Shown one piece after another: positions 1-64,000 of a stretch of DNA of 64,000 nucleotides. The stretch comes from Piliocolobus tephrosceles (lineage: Eukaryota; Chordata; Mammalia; Primates; Cercopithecidae). Every line of letters begins with the position of its first letter. The stretch's first letter is position 1. The stretch is taken from positions 84,894,918-84,958,917 of the forward strand of contig NC_045441.1 in NCBI RefSeq assembly GCF_002776525.5. Direction: 5' to 3'. The notes beneath the pieces are model-generated. The model was not told the DNA's origin and made no database searches. It saw only the letters and a list, made by a program, of their open reading frames with translations. The translations under genes and the position numbers were made by a program.

Positions 1-47
1 CTCCCAAAGTGCTAAGATTATAGGCATGAGCCACTGCACCCAGCCCC
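1..47 (-). repeat. Alu fragment cut by window edge
   Basis: Reverse complement of the first ~46 bases of an Alu (ends in the complement of the GGCTGGGTGCAGTGGCTC start). Confidence 0.85.
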
Positions 48-593
48 AAAGAGTTATTTTAGATCACCATTAAATTGTAGTGGTCTTTCCCATCAAACGT
101 AACAGGCTTGTAACCCTGTGGTGAACATAGAAGGCATTGATTTCAGGGAAATTAGCATAAAATAATGTAATTCATACCCTTTGGTAGTTAAAAACATTAA
201 AGTGCTTGACAGATGGACTCTACACTGATGTCCAGAGAGAGGATTTATAACCCATGTAAGTACCAACAAAAATACTTAAAAATTAGAGTAAGATTTGCAT
301 TGTTAAAATTTATAGATTTGGATTGTTGAGGCTTAAATACTGCATAGTTCTATATTCACTATGTCATAATTTGCATTGCTGCTGCATCAGAGGAGCTTAA
401 AAATATTTCTACTTTCTATGGAGGAATAAATTTAGAGAGCATGATTCCACTAATTTCTACATTTAACAAGTTTTCTTAACTTGTTAAAGGAATGTTAGCA
501 AGTCAACATTCCTTCCCATCTCATATTACCAACTCACTCCCAGCACCCAGTTTAATGATATGTTTTGGTAAGTGCTTAATAGATGATTCATCT
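48..593 (-). other. CROT: CROT 3' UTR and flank
   Basis: Continuation of the last CROT exon. No canonical AATAAA is present on this strand before the window edge. The one variant signal is ATTAAA at 556-551, about 40 nt past the stop. The real polyadenylation site may be there or beyond the left edge. AT-rich, no repeat recognised until the Alu fragment at the edge. Confidence 0.5.
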
Positions 594-54923
<54,330 letters not shown>

Positions 54924-54944
54924 GATAAAATCACAGTAGGAAAA
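54924..54944 (-). other. CROT: CROT 5' UTR portion in start-codon exon
   Basis: 21 nt between the splice acceptor and ATG. No in-frame upstream ATG in this stretch. Confidence 0.85.
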
Positions 54945-55169
54945 CTAAAGAAAAGAGAGACAGCCCTCACAACTTCAATCTCATAGATAGTCTTATGTAT
55001 CCTAGGTACAATTCACAATTCACTAAACCAGTATTTAGGGACCACAGCATATCTAGGACTTGGTACCAGTTATTACAAAATTTATAAACCTGTCAGATAG
55101 AGAAAACCAACTTAAAAAGAATGTGTAGACTCAAAGTGCTATAAGTAAAGAGTGATCAATGAGACTGGT

Positions 55170-55435
55170 TACCATTTATTGAACTTAGTTACCATTTATT
55201 ACCATTTATTAGTTGCCATTTATTGAACACCTAGCATTTGCCAGGTACTCCAGTTTACGTTACAGAAAATATGTGTTAGCTCTCTAACTTTTACGTTAGC
55301 TCTGAAAGGTGGCATTGTTTGCCATTTTACATATGAATATACCAAAACTCAGAAATGTAGTAACTTACTTAAGGTCAAACGCAAGACTCAAACCCAGATC
55401 TCTTAAGACTATAATCTTTCCCCTATATAAAACAA
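55170..55435 (+). repeat. MIR/L2-like relic with small tandem repeat
   Basis: TTACCATTTATT recurs four times at 55169-55225. The text that follows (GAACACCTAGCATTTGCCAG ... CCATTTTACATATGAATATA ... AGGTCAAACGCAAG) is that of a mammalian-wide repeat. Confidence 0.6.
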
Positions 55436-56495
55436 CATGATAGAAAGTGAGGGAACATGCAGTAAATCTTAGTGGATAGATAATATTTGATATATAGAAA
55501 AGGATTATGCATTGATACAGAAAACTTTGGGGCACAAAGTACAGAGGTGTGGAAGTGTCCAACTATAGAATTAAAGATTATTATAGAATATATAAACCAT
55601 ATGACAAGCTGCTTTAATTGTACAGGTGGTATGAGGCCTACACAGAATGCTCTCAAGTGTTTCAAAGCAATCCTGAACATATTGACACATGTATTCATTG
55701 TTATCAAAGAAATCTAACCCAAAATGTGAATAAAGTGTACAAATGCTAAATAAAAAATGAGATTTATCAAAGCCTTTGTAAATTATCATATATTATATTA
55801 ATGTAATATATTAAACATAATTATATATTAAAATAGCAACTGAGAAATCAAAGAATGTTAATATTGAATTCAAATTTCCTATTCTTCAAAAACTACTTTT
55901 TAAAACTGATAGCAACGCTAAACAAAATATTCCACTCATATAAGGTTACAGAATTGAACACTATCAAAAACATGGAGACAGCAGAGACTGTTTTCTGCTA
56001 ATACCTTTTTTCCTATGCTTTAACAGAATCCTGAGATTCAGCCCTGCATACAGCCCCCAGTTACATCTTTCCCACCCTCTCTTGAAGCTCAGTGTGGCTT
56101 TGTGATGACTTTGTGTGTGTCACTTCCAGGTCACGCTCCCAAAAAGGAATAATGCATGTGTTCTCCCTGCGCTTTCCCTCCTTTTCACTACCTGCTAGGT
56201 AGTGACCAAGTAAACAGCACTGTGGCCCCATCTGTGGAAGTCATGTATGGAGGATGTCAGAATCTCCCTACTAGTCCTGCACTCCTACCTCTAGATGTAT
56301 GGAAAAAAAAAACAACTTTTATTTTAGTCACACCATTGTATTTTGGGCTTTCTTTTGTAGGGAGAAGAGCTTAGCCTGTACCACTAATATAAAGAGATAA
56401 TTTGAAAATGAGAAATAATAATTAACTCAAAGTTCTTTAGCTTCTTGCTGTCTATTGACTTTGGCTGCACACAATTTTGACCATCCATAAACATG
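55436..56495. other. CROT 5' intron, unassigned
   Basis: AT-rich. Frames here (55487-55717 and others) have no recognisable protein. A short A-run lies near 56303. Confidence 0.45.
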
Positions 56496-56499
56496 GGTT

Positions 56500-56645
56500 T
56501 GGACCTAATGGAAATGTAGATCTGGATCCAAGTATAGACTCTGCCACTTTCTAGCCAAGTGCCCCTAGAGCAAGTAACTTTAAGTGAATTTCCTTATCTT
56601 AGAGTGGTTAATAATACAATTCAATAAAGTCAGAATTTGTTTTCA
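56500..56645 (+). repeat. MIR-type SINE relic
   Basis: GACTCTGCCACTTTCTAGCC, GAGCAAGTAACTTTAAG and TTTCCTTATCTTAGAGTGG follow the MIR consensus. Confidence 0.72.
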
Positions 56646-56704
56646 ATGCCTGTGAAAGCACATTATAAAAACAAAATAATCCTGCCTGAAACCACCATAT
56701 TGTG

Positions 56705-57255
56705 GTAGGCACAATTACTATGAATGACCCCCAAGATTCCAGCCCTGCTAATCCCCAGAACCTGCGAATATGGTGAGATCATTACTCCTGTGACTGTGAT
56801 ATTCTCTACAGAACTGACCTTAAAATAGGGAAATTATCCAAGTGGAACTAATCTAATCACTTGAGTCCATAAGAGCAGAGAGCTTTCTCTGGCCAGTGGC
56901 AGACAAGTAAGACTGCTTTAATGCTTGAGAAGGATTTGTGGTGTCTTTGAAGATGTAGCTGGCCTTAAAGAACTGAAAGAGGCTCACGCTAACATACAGT
57001 AAGGATAGGAGATGTCAGTGTGAATTTTGTCAACAACCTGAAATAGCCTAGAGGTGGATTCTCCCCTAGAGCCTCCAGAAAAGAACTCATATCTACAGAA
57101 ACCTTTGCTTCTGTTTTGTGAAATTCTAAGACAAGAACTCAGCTAAGCCCACCCAAACTTCACATCTACAGAAGCTATCAGATAATACATTTGTGTTGTT
57201 TTAATTGTTGCATTTGTGGTAATTGGTTAAGGCAACAATAGAAGACTAGTACACC
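56705..57255 (+). repeat. MLT1-type MaLR LTR relic
   Basis: Plus-strand wording from TGTGGTAGGCACAATTA to GGTAATTGGTTAAGGCAACA and TAGAAGACTAGTACA, the conserved MLT1 3' end. Confidence 0.65.
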
Positions 57256-58229
57256 CATACAGAGAAGATAAGCTATTCTGTTTACCTCTGTGCCACTTAA
57301 TAGACTCTAGAAAACTGGAAGCAAGAGTATTAGTTTCATACCCACTATAGTGCTTAACCCACCAACCGGTACACATTAAAAATATAAATTATCGGATTCT
57401 TTCTTGAAGAGTTTTCTTGAATTCTCAACCACAAAGATTAAATTACACAATATAGTTCCAATAGCACTAAGAAAATGATTATGCTAGATTTAATTAGAAT
57501 GGACTTTCTGGGGGCAATGAAATATGAATTCACAGAAAGTGGAAAAGAACCACGAACAATAAGTGAAGGAATTGTCACATACCAGTACACCAAGAAGATG
57601 AACTGCTTAAGACTGCCAGGAGCCTGCTGCAACAATTGTTTTGGGATCACAGGGAACTAAACTAAGTTGGTGACTGTGGGAAGAAAGAAACAAGCTTAAC
57701 AAACATTTAAGAGGGAAAAAGAAATGAACAAGCCAGTGAAAGAAGGTGGAATGCAGACAATCTAGGAGCTGGGAGTTCCCAAGACAAACTTTTTTGTGAA
57801 TCGCTGCAAACACACGCAAATAGTCCACCTGCTAGAGAGCAGGAGTAAATGATTATACAATTAATTAGGTTTCAGACAGTACACCTTCCATTAGACGGGT
57901 TCAAAGGGTAGAGGATACCTTTTCAGAGGCCGGGTAACAGTTTCGTCCAGAGTGGCAAAGGGTGGAAGCAAGAGCAGAGGCCAATGAGAGTTCGGAGGCT
58001 CCTCCCACCAACCCAAGGGCAACTCTGCACTCCAGCGGCCAAGTGAGAGGAATCCAAGCACCACAACAGAGCAGCCCCGCCGCCCAACCTTGGGGGTACC
58101 CCTCAGACCCTAGCAGGCGAGATGCTTGATGACACTACTCCCCCGCCAAATCCAGGCACCTTTGCGGTTCTGCACGACTTAACTCTGTTCTGTACGACTT
58201 AACTTTCCCCCGCCCCCGAGTTGAAGGAT
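57256..58229. other. Promoter-proximal CROT 5' intron
   Basis: GC content rises toward the right. A CCAAT box-like element lies at 57981-57987 and a 2 x 20-bp duplication at about 58169-58208 (GCACGACTTAACT / GTACGACTTAACT). No coding signal. Confidence 0.5.
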
Positions 58230-58275
58230 TAGGGAAGGGAGTGAGTGCTGCTTCAGAGGCCCTCTCCGTCCTCAC

Positions 58276-58600
58276 CGCCGATGCCTTGCCGCCTCTGCCG
58301 CAGCCTCAGCCTACCGCAGCGCCGGCTCGCTGCCCCCTTGGGCCTCAAAGGTGCGGGAATTGGACGGAAAGCCGCTAGGGTACCGCCCCTCATTCGCCGG
58401 GGAACAGGATTGGACAGAAAGTCGCGAGGGTCCCGCCCCGCACTTACCGGGGAACGGGACTGGACAGACAGCTGCAAGGGTGCCTCTCCGTGCCTGAGGT
58501 CGGGGGCGGGCCGGGCCTGCGCGGAAGTGGGACCCGACCCTGCCTCTAGTGGGCGTCTTGGGTCCCGGCTCTATTTTGGACTGCTGGCCTAGGAAAGGCT
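58276..58600 (-). other. CROT: CROT non-coding first exon, candidate region
   Basis: The start-codon exon begins with an acceptor, so at least one upstream exon exists. On the minus strand two good donors lie in the island: CCG|GTAAGTG (exon ending at 58448) and GCG|GTGAGG (exon ending at 58276). The first is the stronger. As I remember it, human CROT has two non-coding 5' exons; a second one in 54945-58230 could not be placed. Confidence 0.45.
58351..58500. repeat. 3 x 50-bp tandem repeat in the promoter
   Basis: Three units in exact 50-bp register; the shared core TTGGACxGAAAGxCGCxAGGG occurs at 58360, 58410 and, more diverged, 58460. Confidence 0.9.
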
Positions 58601-58921
58601 CCCCGAGTGCCAAATGAGCGGTCCTAACTCTGCGGGGCTGCAGCTTCCTGCATGATGCTGGGGAACTTGGCGCCTGACCCAGGATATAGAAGGCACTCTG
58701 GGCAGGCCGCGCTCCGCCCACGAAGGTACCCAACCTTCTGGGATAGACGCAGGAACCGATGGCTAGGACCCATTTTCACCCAGCTTCTCGCCCCAGCTCT
58801 GGCTTACCACACGCTCCTCCCCATTCCCAGTGAGCCGCTTTTTGCAGCACCAGGCAGACACTTACACAAGTGCTTTGTAAAGGAATCTTATTGTCCATCC
58901 CGTGTCTTGGCAAAAAAATAG
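58550..58921 (+). ncRNA. TP53TG1: TP53TG1 first exon region (lncRNA), inferred
   Basis: Plus-strand transcription away from the shared island is expected here by synteny with human, where TP53TG1 (p53-induced lncRNA, divergent from CROT) starts. The sequence has an 89-codon open frame at 58652-58921 and a possible donor AAG|GTACCC at about 58728. I cannot define transcript ends or exons from sequence alone. The frame may be chance in GC-rich DNA; TP53TG1 was at one time described with a short protein of about this size, which I cannot verify here. Confidence 0.5.
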
Positions 58922-59810
58922 TGATCACACGGATTCCTACTTGGGCTCTTTCCTTTCATCTTCGGAGGCAGAGTTTGCCCAACTCAGGTATGCCGCAGCA
59001 CACTACATCATCTCGGGTCTCCTTGCCCTTCAGCAGCTCTTCCTTGCTACCCATGGTATTTGAATACCCCAGGGATGCTTACCCTACAAGCTTAGGGGCC
59101 TATCCGATGTCTTTTACTGTTGTGCCAAGAAATGCAATCTTTAACAAAAGTGGAGCTACCCAAGTTCTAGAAGATCATAATGTGATTAACTAGTTTCACA
59201 GATTAATTCATTTTGCTTTTACCTTCTGAAATAAAATATACTGTTTCATTTTTAATTTTAAATGCACTTTCATTTTTTTTGTGGAAGGAAAGACCAAATA
59301 TTTACACTGACTCTGAACTAGTTATCAAACATAAAGATTTAGATTTCAAATTAACATGTCATGACAGGCCCCATTCCTTTGTCTGTCATTTCTAACTCCT
59401 TTAGCAGTAAAGTTTGACCTGAACGGAACTGAGGCTATATGTAACTGAATGTTCATTTGGTGTAAATATTCATAAGTTTTCTACAGAAATATTGTGTTTG
59501 ATTACAGTACAGCTTTGTGGAAGTGCTGCATAATATATGGCAGACGTACTATTCTAAGAAAAGTTCTGAATTTTGAAACATATCTAGCCAAAAAGACTTT
59601 AAATAAAGGATGAGGAATTTGTAGTTGTAATTTCTGAAGGTGTGGTAAATAACTTTTTCTTTCATATATAAGTGCGATGCTCTGGATAATGTTAAAGTTT
59701 GCTTACAAGATAAAGTTCTTAAATTGAGTAACTAAAAACTACTCAGAAACCTTCGTTGTACTTTTTTTCTCCTTTTTAGTGAGTTTTGGCATCTCTTTAA
59801 AAGTTTATGC
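58922..59810. other. Right flank of promoter, unassigned
   Basis: Single-copy-like, partly GC-moderate to 59200 and then AT-rich. May hold TP53TG1 intron or exon sequence. Confidence 0.4.
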
Positions 59811-60007
59811 ATGTTTAATGCCTGTTGGTGCATAGAATTTAGAACCATTTCGCTTCACTCTTTTTCCTACTCTTGTTGTTTATTTCAATGGAAACAAGAT
59901 GTTTCTGTAAAGATTCCTGAATTCTTGGATAAACAAAATGTTATGGGAGTGAAAAAAATGAATGGAACACAGATTTGAGTATGTAGAAAAAAATCTTTTA
60001 AAATATG
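59811..60007 (+). repeat. Inverted repeat, left arm
   Basis: About 197 bp matching the reverse complement of 61417-61618 at roughly 88 percent (about 22 differences by eye, not counting an A-run length change). Confidence 0.88.
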
Positions 60008-60278
60008 TTATACTGATAAGCATATGTACCCCAAATCACAAAAAAAAAAAAAAAAAAAAAAACAGGTATTTTAAAATAATTTATGTTTGGCTTCAAAACA
60101 TGTGATATATATTTTAATGATAGATTCCAAATTATGTTGCATTCAGGTTAAATTTGAACAAGTTTGCATTTCTTAGAGTGGAATGGGAGATACTGACTGG
60201 TAAGGAAGATGTTTTAGACACTTGGAAGTATTTCTGATAGCAAGAAGTTGTTCCAAGATTAAAAATTGACTATGAGTC

Positions 60279-60608
60279 GGCCGGACGTGGTGGCTCACGC
60301 CTGTAATCCCAGCACTTTGGGAGGCCGAGGTGGGCGGATCATGAGGTCAGAAGATCGAGACCATCCTGGCTAACATGGTGACACCCCCGTCTCTACTAAA
60401 AAAAATACAAAAAATTAGCCGGGTGCGGTGGCAGATGCCTGTAGTCCCAGCTACTCGGGAGGCTGAGGCAGGAGAATAGCGTGAACCCGGGAGGCGGAGC
60501 TTGCAGTGAGCCGAGATGGCGCCACTGCATCTCCAGCCTGGGCGGCAGAGTGAGACTCCGTCTCAAAAACAAAAACAAAAACAAAAAAAAACAAACAAAC
60601 AAACAAAA
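60279..60608 (+). mobile_element. AluY
   Basis: Full-length AluY with (AAAAC)n tail. A 17-bp duplication AAAATTGACTATGAGTC lies at 60262-60278 and 60609-60625. It lies between the arms of the inverted repeat. Confidence 0.95.
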
Positions 60609-60625
60609 AAAATTGACTATGAGTC

Positions 60626-61279
60626 AAAATAATTTTCTGGAGGAAAATTTGTAAGTAGTACAAGTGGTGATAATTTTTTAAGTTGCCATTAAAAAATATT
60701 TTATTTTTGTTCTTCTGTAGTTTTTACTCAGCATACCACAAATTGCAAAAGCCTTTATAGATAAGTCTAGATAAATTTCACCATTAAAAAGTATTAAAAT
60801 GCTAGACTAAGAAGTTCATATTTCAATCTGCATAACTGGCTTCCTGATAAGATTTGTGACCCTAATAAGTAAGGAGATACCGTAAATAGCCCTAATCTAT
60901 CGGAGATCTGTAACCTCATTTCATCCTGGTGTATAAAATGAACATGTTGAAGAAATAATGTTGTGATGTTTCTTCTTTTTAATGGGGGGCAGTAGAAATA
61001 TGGTCATTTTGGTAAGTAGCCAAAAGCAAATTAAAGTACACTGGACGCAAATGTAGCATTAAAAATGAACTCCACTGCCAACAGCAAATGAACAGTGTTT
61101 GATACAAAAGATCTCTTTTTAGTACTAATCATTGATTTGGGGTTGCTTTTGATGATATTTACTGTATATGAAAAGTTGCCACCAAAATCTGAGGGGAAGA
61201 GTTAAGATAACTATGATGTTTTTACATCTCAGAAAAAAATGCCTTCTTACTAAACAAAATATAACATTTAAAACTTTTG
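60626..61279. other. Unassigned spacer
   Basis: AT-rich, no element recognised. Confidence 0.45.
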
Positions 61280-62117
61280 TTAACATCTTTGTTGAAATAT
61301 AATTTACATACCATAAAGCTCTGCCATTTAAAGTCCATAAATCAATGGTTTTACTATATTCACAGGGTTATGCAGTCACGATAATCTAATTTTAGAACAT
61401 TTGGTTTAAATATTTTAAAAGATTATTTTCTTCTTACTCAAATCTCTGTTCCATTCATTTTTTTTTTTTTTTTTCAGTCCCACAACTTTTTCTGTATCCA
61501 AAAATCCAGGCATCTTTACAGGAACATTTTGTTTCCATTGAAATAAATAACGAGACTAGGAAAAGAGTGAAGCGAAGTGGCTCTAAATTCTGTGCTACCA
61601 ACAGGCATTAAACATGATTCATCAGCTGATGAATGGATAAACCACTTTTTGTTTGTCCATTCATCAGTTCATGGACATTTAGGTTGTTTCTACCTTTTGT
61701 CTATTTAAATAATGCTACTATAAACATTTGTGTACAAGCTTTGTGTGAACAGGCTTTCAATTATCTTAGTATTTTAGGAGTGGAGTTGTTGGGTCATATG
61801 TTAACTCTATGTTTAACATTTTCAAAAACTGTCAAACTGATTTCCAAAGGAACTGTACCGTTTTTACATATCTGCCAGCAATATATGAGTTTCCATTTCT
61901 CTGTGCATTTAGTTACAATAACAATATAACAGCCCTTGTTACTGTCTTTTAAAAAAATTATAGCCCCTCTAATGAGTGTAAAGTGGTGTCTTGTGGTTTT
62001 GATTTACATTTTTTTGTGAAGACTGAGAGTGTTGAGTATTTTTTCATATGCTTATTGGCCATTTATATATCCTCTTTGGAGAAATGTCTATTAAGATCCT
62101 TTTTCCATTTTTTAATT
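61280..62117 (-). mobile_element. Old L1 (L1M) split by inverted-repeat arm
   Basis: Minus-strand L1: 3' UTR wording at 61285-61412 (GAAATATAATTTACATACCA) and late ORF2 at 61640-62117 (complement of ATGTCCATGAACTGATGAAT and beyond). 61417-61618 is foreign to it. Confidence 0.72.
61417..61618 (-). repeat. Inverted repeat, right arm
   Basis: Reverse-complement partner of 59811-60007, carrying an expanded T-run at 61459-61474. It sits inside the old L1, so this is the arm that was inserted. Confidence 0.88.
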
Positions 62118-64000
62118 AATGCACACATTTTAAAATTATATTAAAATTAGGCAATGGTCTGACCATAAAAAGGCTGCTTATGGAATACTGTTATGTTAAA
62201 CTTCACTTACAGGATGTTAAATCCTTAGAACTGAGGTTTTCCCCAGAAAAAGATTAATGGAAACACCAGTTGCTTTTCAGACTTAATGCTGCTTCAAAAG
62301 ATGGTTTTACACAAATAATTTAAAAAAACTTTAGCACACAATGAATCATTTTTAGTTTGGTATGGGTCCGCATTTCAGCATTTAGTAGTGGTCCTGAACA
62401 GAAAGTGAAAAACACAGCAATTTTCCAGGAGGTCAAGTCTGCCAATTTCAGAGATCTGCTGTGTACCCCTATTTATTTCTTAATCCCTGCTGAGGATCTT
62501 GAGAAGCAGGAGCACCACCAAAACCAAGGCATGCACTGTATCCAAGGTTCTTTTTGTTCCAGTTGTCGGATTCCAAACTAGACCCCAGTGGATTGCAAGG
62601 ATGACCAAATGAGAGCCCTGTTTAAAACTTCTTCAATTTTTAAAAGCAAAAGCAATTACAAGAAAATAAAACAATGCACAGGGATCACGTATGCTTACAA
62701 GTGTCTTCATGTGGTCTTTCTCCAGGTTTAACCACCAAGGACTCTGAGAGCTGGCAGGTCTGAGTAATCCTGGTAACCATTCTCTTCACCTTATCAAAAC
62801 CTGAGCTAAAACCAATGTATCAGCTGATGATGACAGCAGAGAGTGGCAGGGCTGATGACCCAATATTCATTTCCCAGGCTAGTAGAGAGTGAGTAAATGA
62901 GATTCTAAAACTAAACAAGGGAAGTCAGAAACTCTTTCCAACCTTACCTGATGGCTTCTGGCCAAAGCAAGAAAGTGTCTTGGAAGGTGTTGGTTGGTGA
63001 TGGTATGAAAAGACATTTGAGGAGGAAGGAAGAAAAAGCAGCACCTCATGATAAAGGCAGGGGAGAGAAGATATGGGGAAAGCCCTGAATTCCTCACCAA
63101 AGGCCAATCTCAGAGAGTGGTGGAGGGGTTACAATCTATGCTTTGGCCAAGGGCGGGAGCGGAGGAGGGGGGGTTATGATGATGGCTTGAAGAGGCATCA
63201 TTTAAGACTTAAAAGAAACCAGGGGTGCAGGTAAAGCATCCCACACACTAAGCAGTAGTCCCACAGGCTGCGACCTGAAACCTTCACATCTACTCTTAAC
63301 AAGCCCCCCAGGCTAGAGGGCTATTGCAAGGGGAGAAGGCAGAGACCCCAGACCATGTAATCAACAGCAAGGTGATTGTGTGATGTGTCTTTTCACAGTT
63401 GAGTTATTAATAGATGTGCCACACTAGCTATAATGGGAATCAATTTAAATATACTTTTTTGATCCCAGACGTTCAACTGCGTGGACAGTGGTTACATTTA
63501 GCACAACTTACATGTTTCAAATGGACAAAAAATTAATATCATTTACAGTATCTTAAGATAAATTTACTTTGAATGAGAGCGTCCTTTCCAGAATGTTGAA
63601 ATCTATAAGATGTATCCGGAAAATGTACTACTGTGGAAAATGAGGACTGTTTAAATCGAAAGGGGAAGGGCCTGTGGTTTTTCTTTTTGATTAACTGCTG
63701 TAATACTGTCTTTCAGGCAGCTGAGGGAGTTTCATATTTTGTTTAGACATCATTAGGCACTGAAGCTCTTGCAGGACAACTTTGATACTATATGAATTCT
63801 GTCATTTTGCTAGCACTGATATGGCTCTTGGGTTTACCACTCCATTAGAACTATTAACTCCATTCATATTAATTTTTGTTACAAATCTTACAAAGGGGGG
63901 TGCTTCTGGGTATTTAGGTCCACATTCTATTTTAAGCCTGCATATTTGGTTTTCATAAACTGTTCTTGGAGGCCCAGTTATCATCCTCGTTCATCTTTTA
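62118..64000 (-). pseudogene. UBE2V1 pseudogene: UBE2V1 processed pseudogene, extends past window
   Basis: Intron-less minus-strand copy of the ubiquitin E2 variant that pairs with UBE2N. Visible are the middle and end of the protein (KIECGPKYPEAPPFVRFVTK block), then the C-terminus to 63691 and a very long 3' UTR copy to about 62118. The isoleucine/valine pattern fits UBE2V1 rather than UBE2V2. The Trp codon after the LAK block is a TGA stop (63802-63804), and there are several substitutions, for example Asn for Asp after Gly-Val-Val. The 5' end lies beyond the right edge. No intron and antisense 3' UTR continuity indicate retrotransposition. Confidence 0.9.

Larger units (their letters stand above)
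58230..58740. promoter_or_regulatory. CpG island, bidirectional CROT / TP53TG1 promoter
   Basis: The only CpG-dense block of the window, with several GC boxes (CCCCGCCCC, GGGGCGGG). It is placed upstream of CROT on the minus strand. In human, CROT and TP53TG1 are head-to-head from one island (established). No TATA box seen, as usual for such promoters. Confidence 0.85.

Noticed and set aside
57688..57697. AAACAAGCTT as a p53 half-site for TP53TG1
   Set aside because: A single half-site without a partner within 13 bp occurs often by chance.
58245..58733. Overlapping frames of 115 and 140 codons in the CpG island
   Set aside because: GC-rich DNA lacks stops; frames on both strands cover the same 50-bp repeats.
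61459..61618. Right inverted-repeat arm as a retrocopy with poly-A tail
   Set aside because: The match to the left arm continues beyond the A-run on both sides, so the run is an internal expansion and not a tail.

Overview
The window is vertebrate nuclear DNA from a catarrhine primate. Alu (including Y-type), young and old L1, MER2/Tigger, MLT/MST LTRs and a class I endogenous retrovirus fill most of it. The single gene that can be read completely is split into 16 coding exons on the minus strand. A run of exactly 100 Ns (21004-21103) marks a draft-assembly gap. The conceptual protein differs from the human protein, as I remember it, at more than a dozen positions, so this is probably a non-human catarrhine. 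I cannot name the species.

The gene is CROT, peroxisomal carnitine O-octanoyltransferase. Joining GT-AG exons from 54923 down to 594 gives a 1839-nt frame (612 codons plus stop) with no interruption. It carries the family N-terminal signature, the catalytic His at residue 327, the Ser-Thr-Ser carnitine-site motif at 542-544 and a C-terminal THL peroxisomal signal. The 5' end lies in a CpG-rich block at about 58230-58740. In human the lncRNA gene TP53TG1 starts head-to-head from the same promoter on the other strand, so rightward transcription from this island is probably its orthologue.

Layout: 1-8023 holds the last five coding exons of CROT plus a Tigger2-like transposon broken by Alus and an MLT2 LTR. 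8024-23336 is a 15-kb intron built mostly of nested L1s: an antisense L1PA, a sense L1PA inside an old L1 that also carries a Tigger1 piece, then a second sense L1PA, with the N gap, inside another old L1. 23337-45469 holds ten coding exons among Alus, MIR/L2 relics and MLT1 LTRs. 46322-54790 is a degraded, two-LTR class I ERV antisense to CROT, itself hit by four Alus and an MST LTR. Its 3' LTR ends within about 30 bp of the splice donor of the start-codon exon. 54809-54944 is that exon. 54945-58230 is 5' intron with MIR and MLT1 relics. 58230-58740 is the bidirectional promoter with a 3 x 50-bp tandem repeat. 58740-64000 lies on the TP53TG1 side: an inverted duplication about 200 bp long, an AluY, an old L1, and a UBE2V1 processed pseudogene running off the right edge.

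I see no new defence, CRISPR-like or enzymatic system. The points worth a second look concern locus architecture: the ERV abutting a coding splice site, two integrase-like modules in one ERV, the promoter minisatellite, the local inverted repeat, and young L1s placed to fold or recombine.
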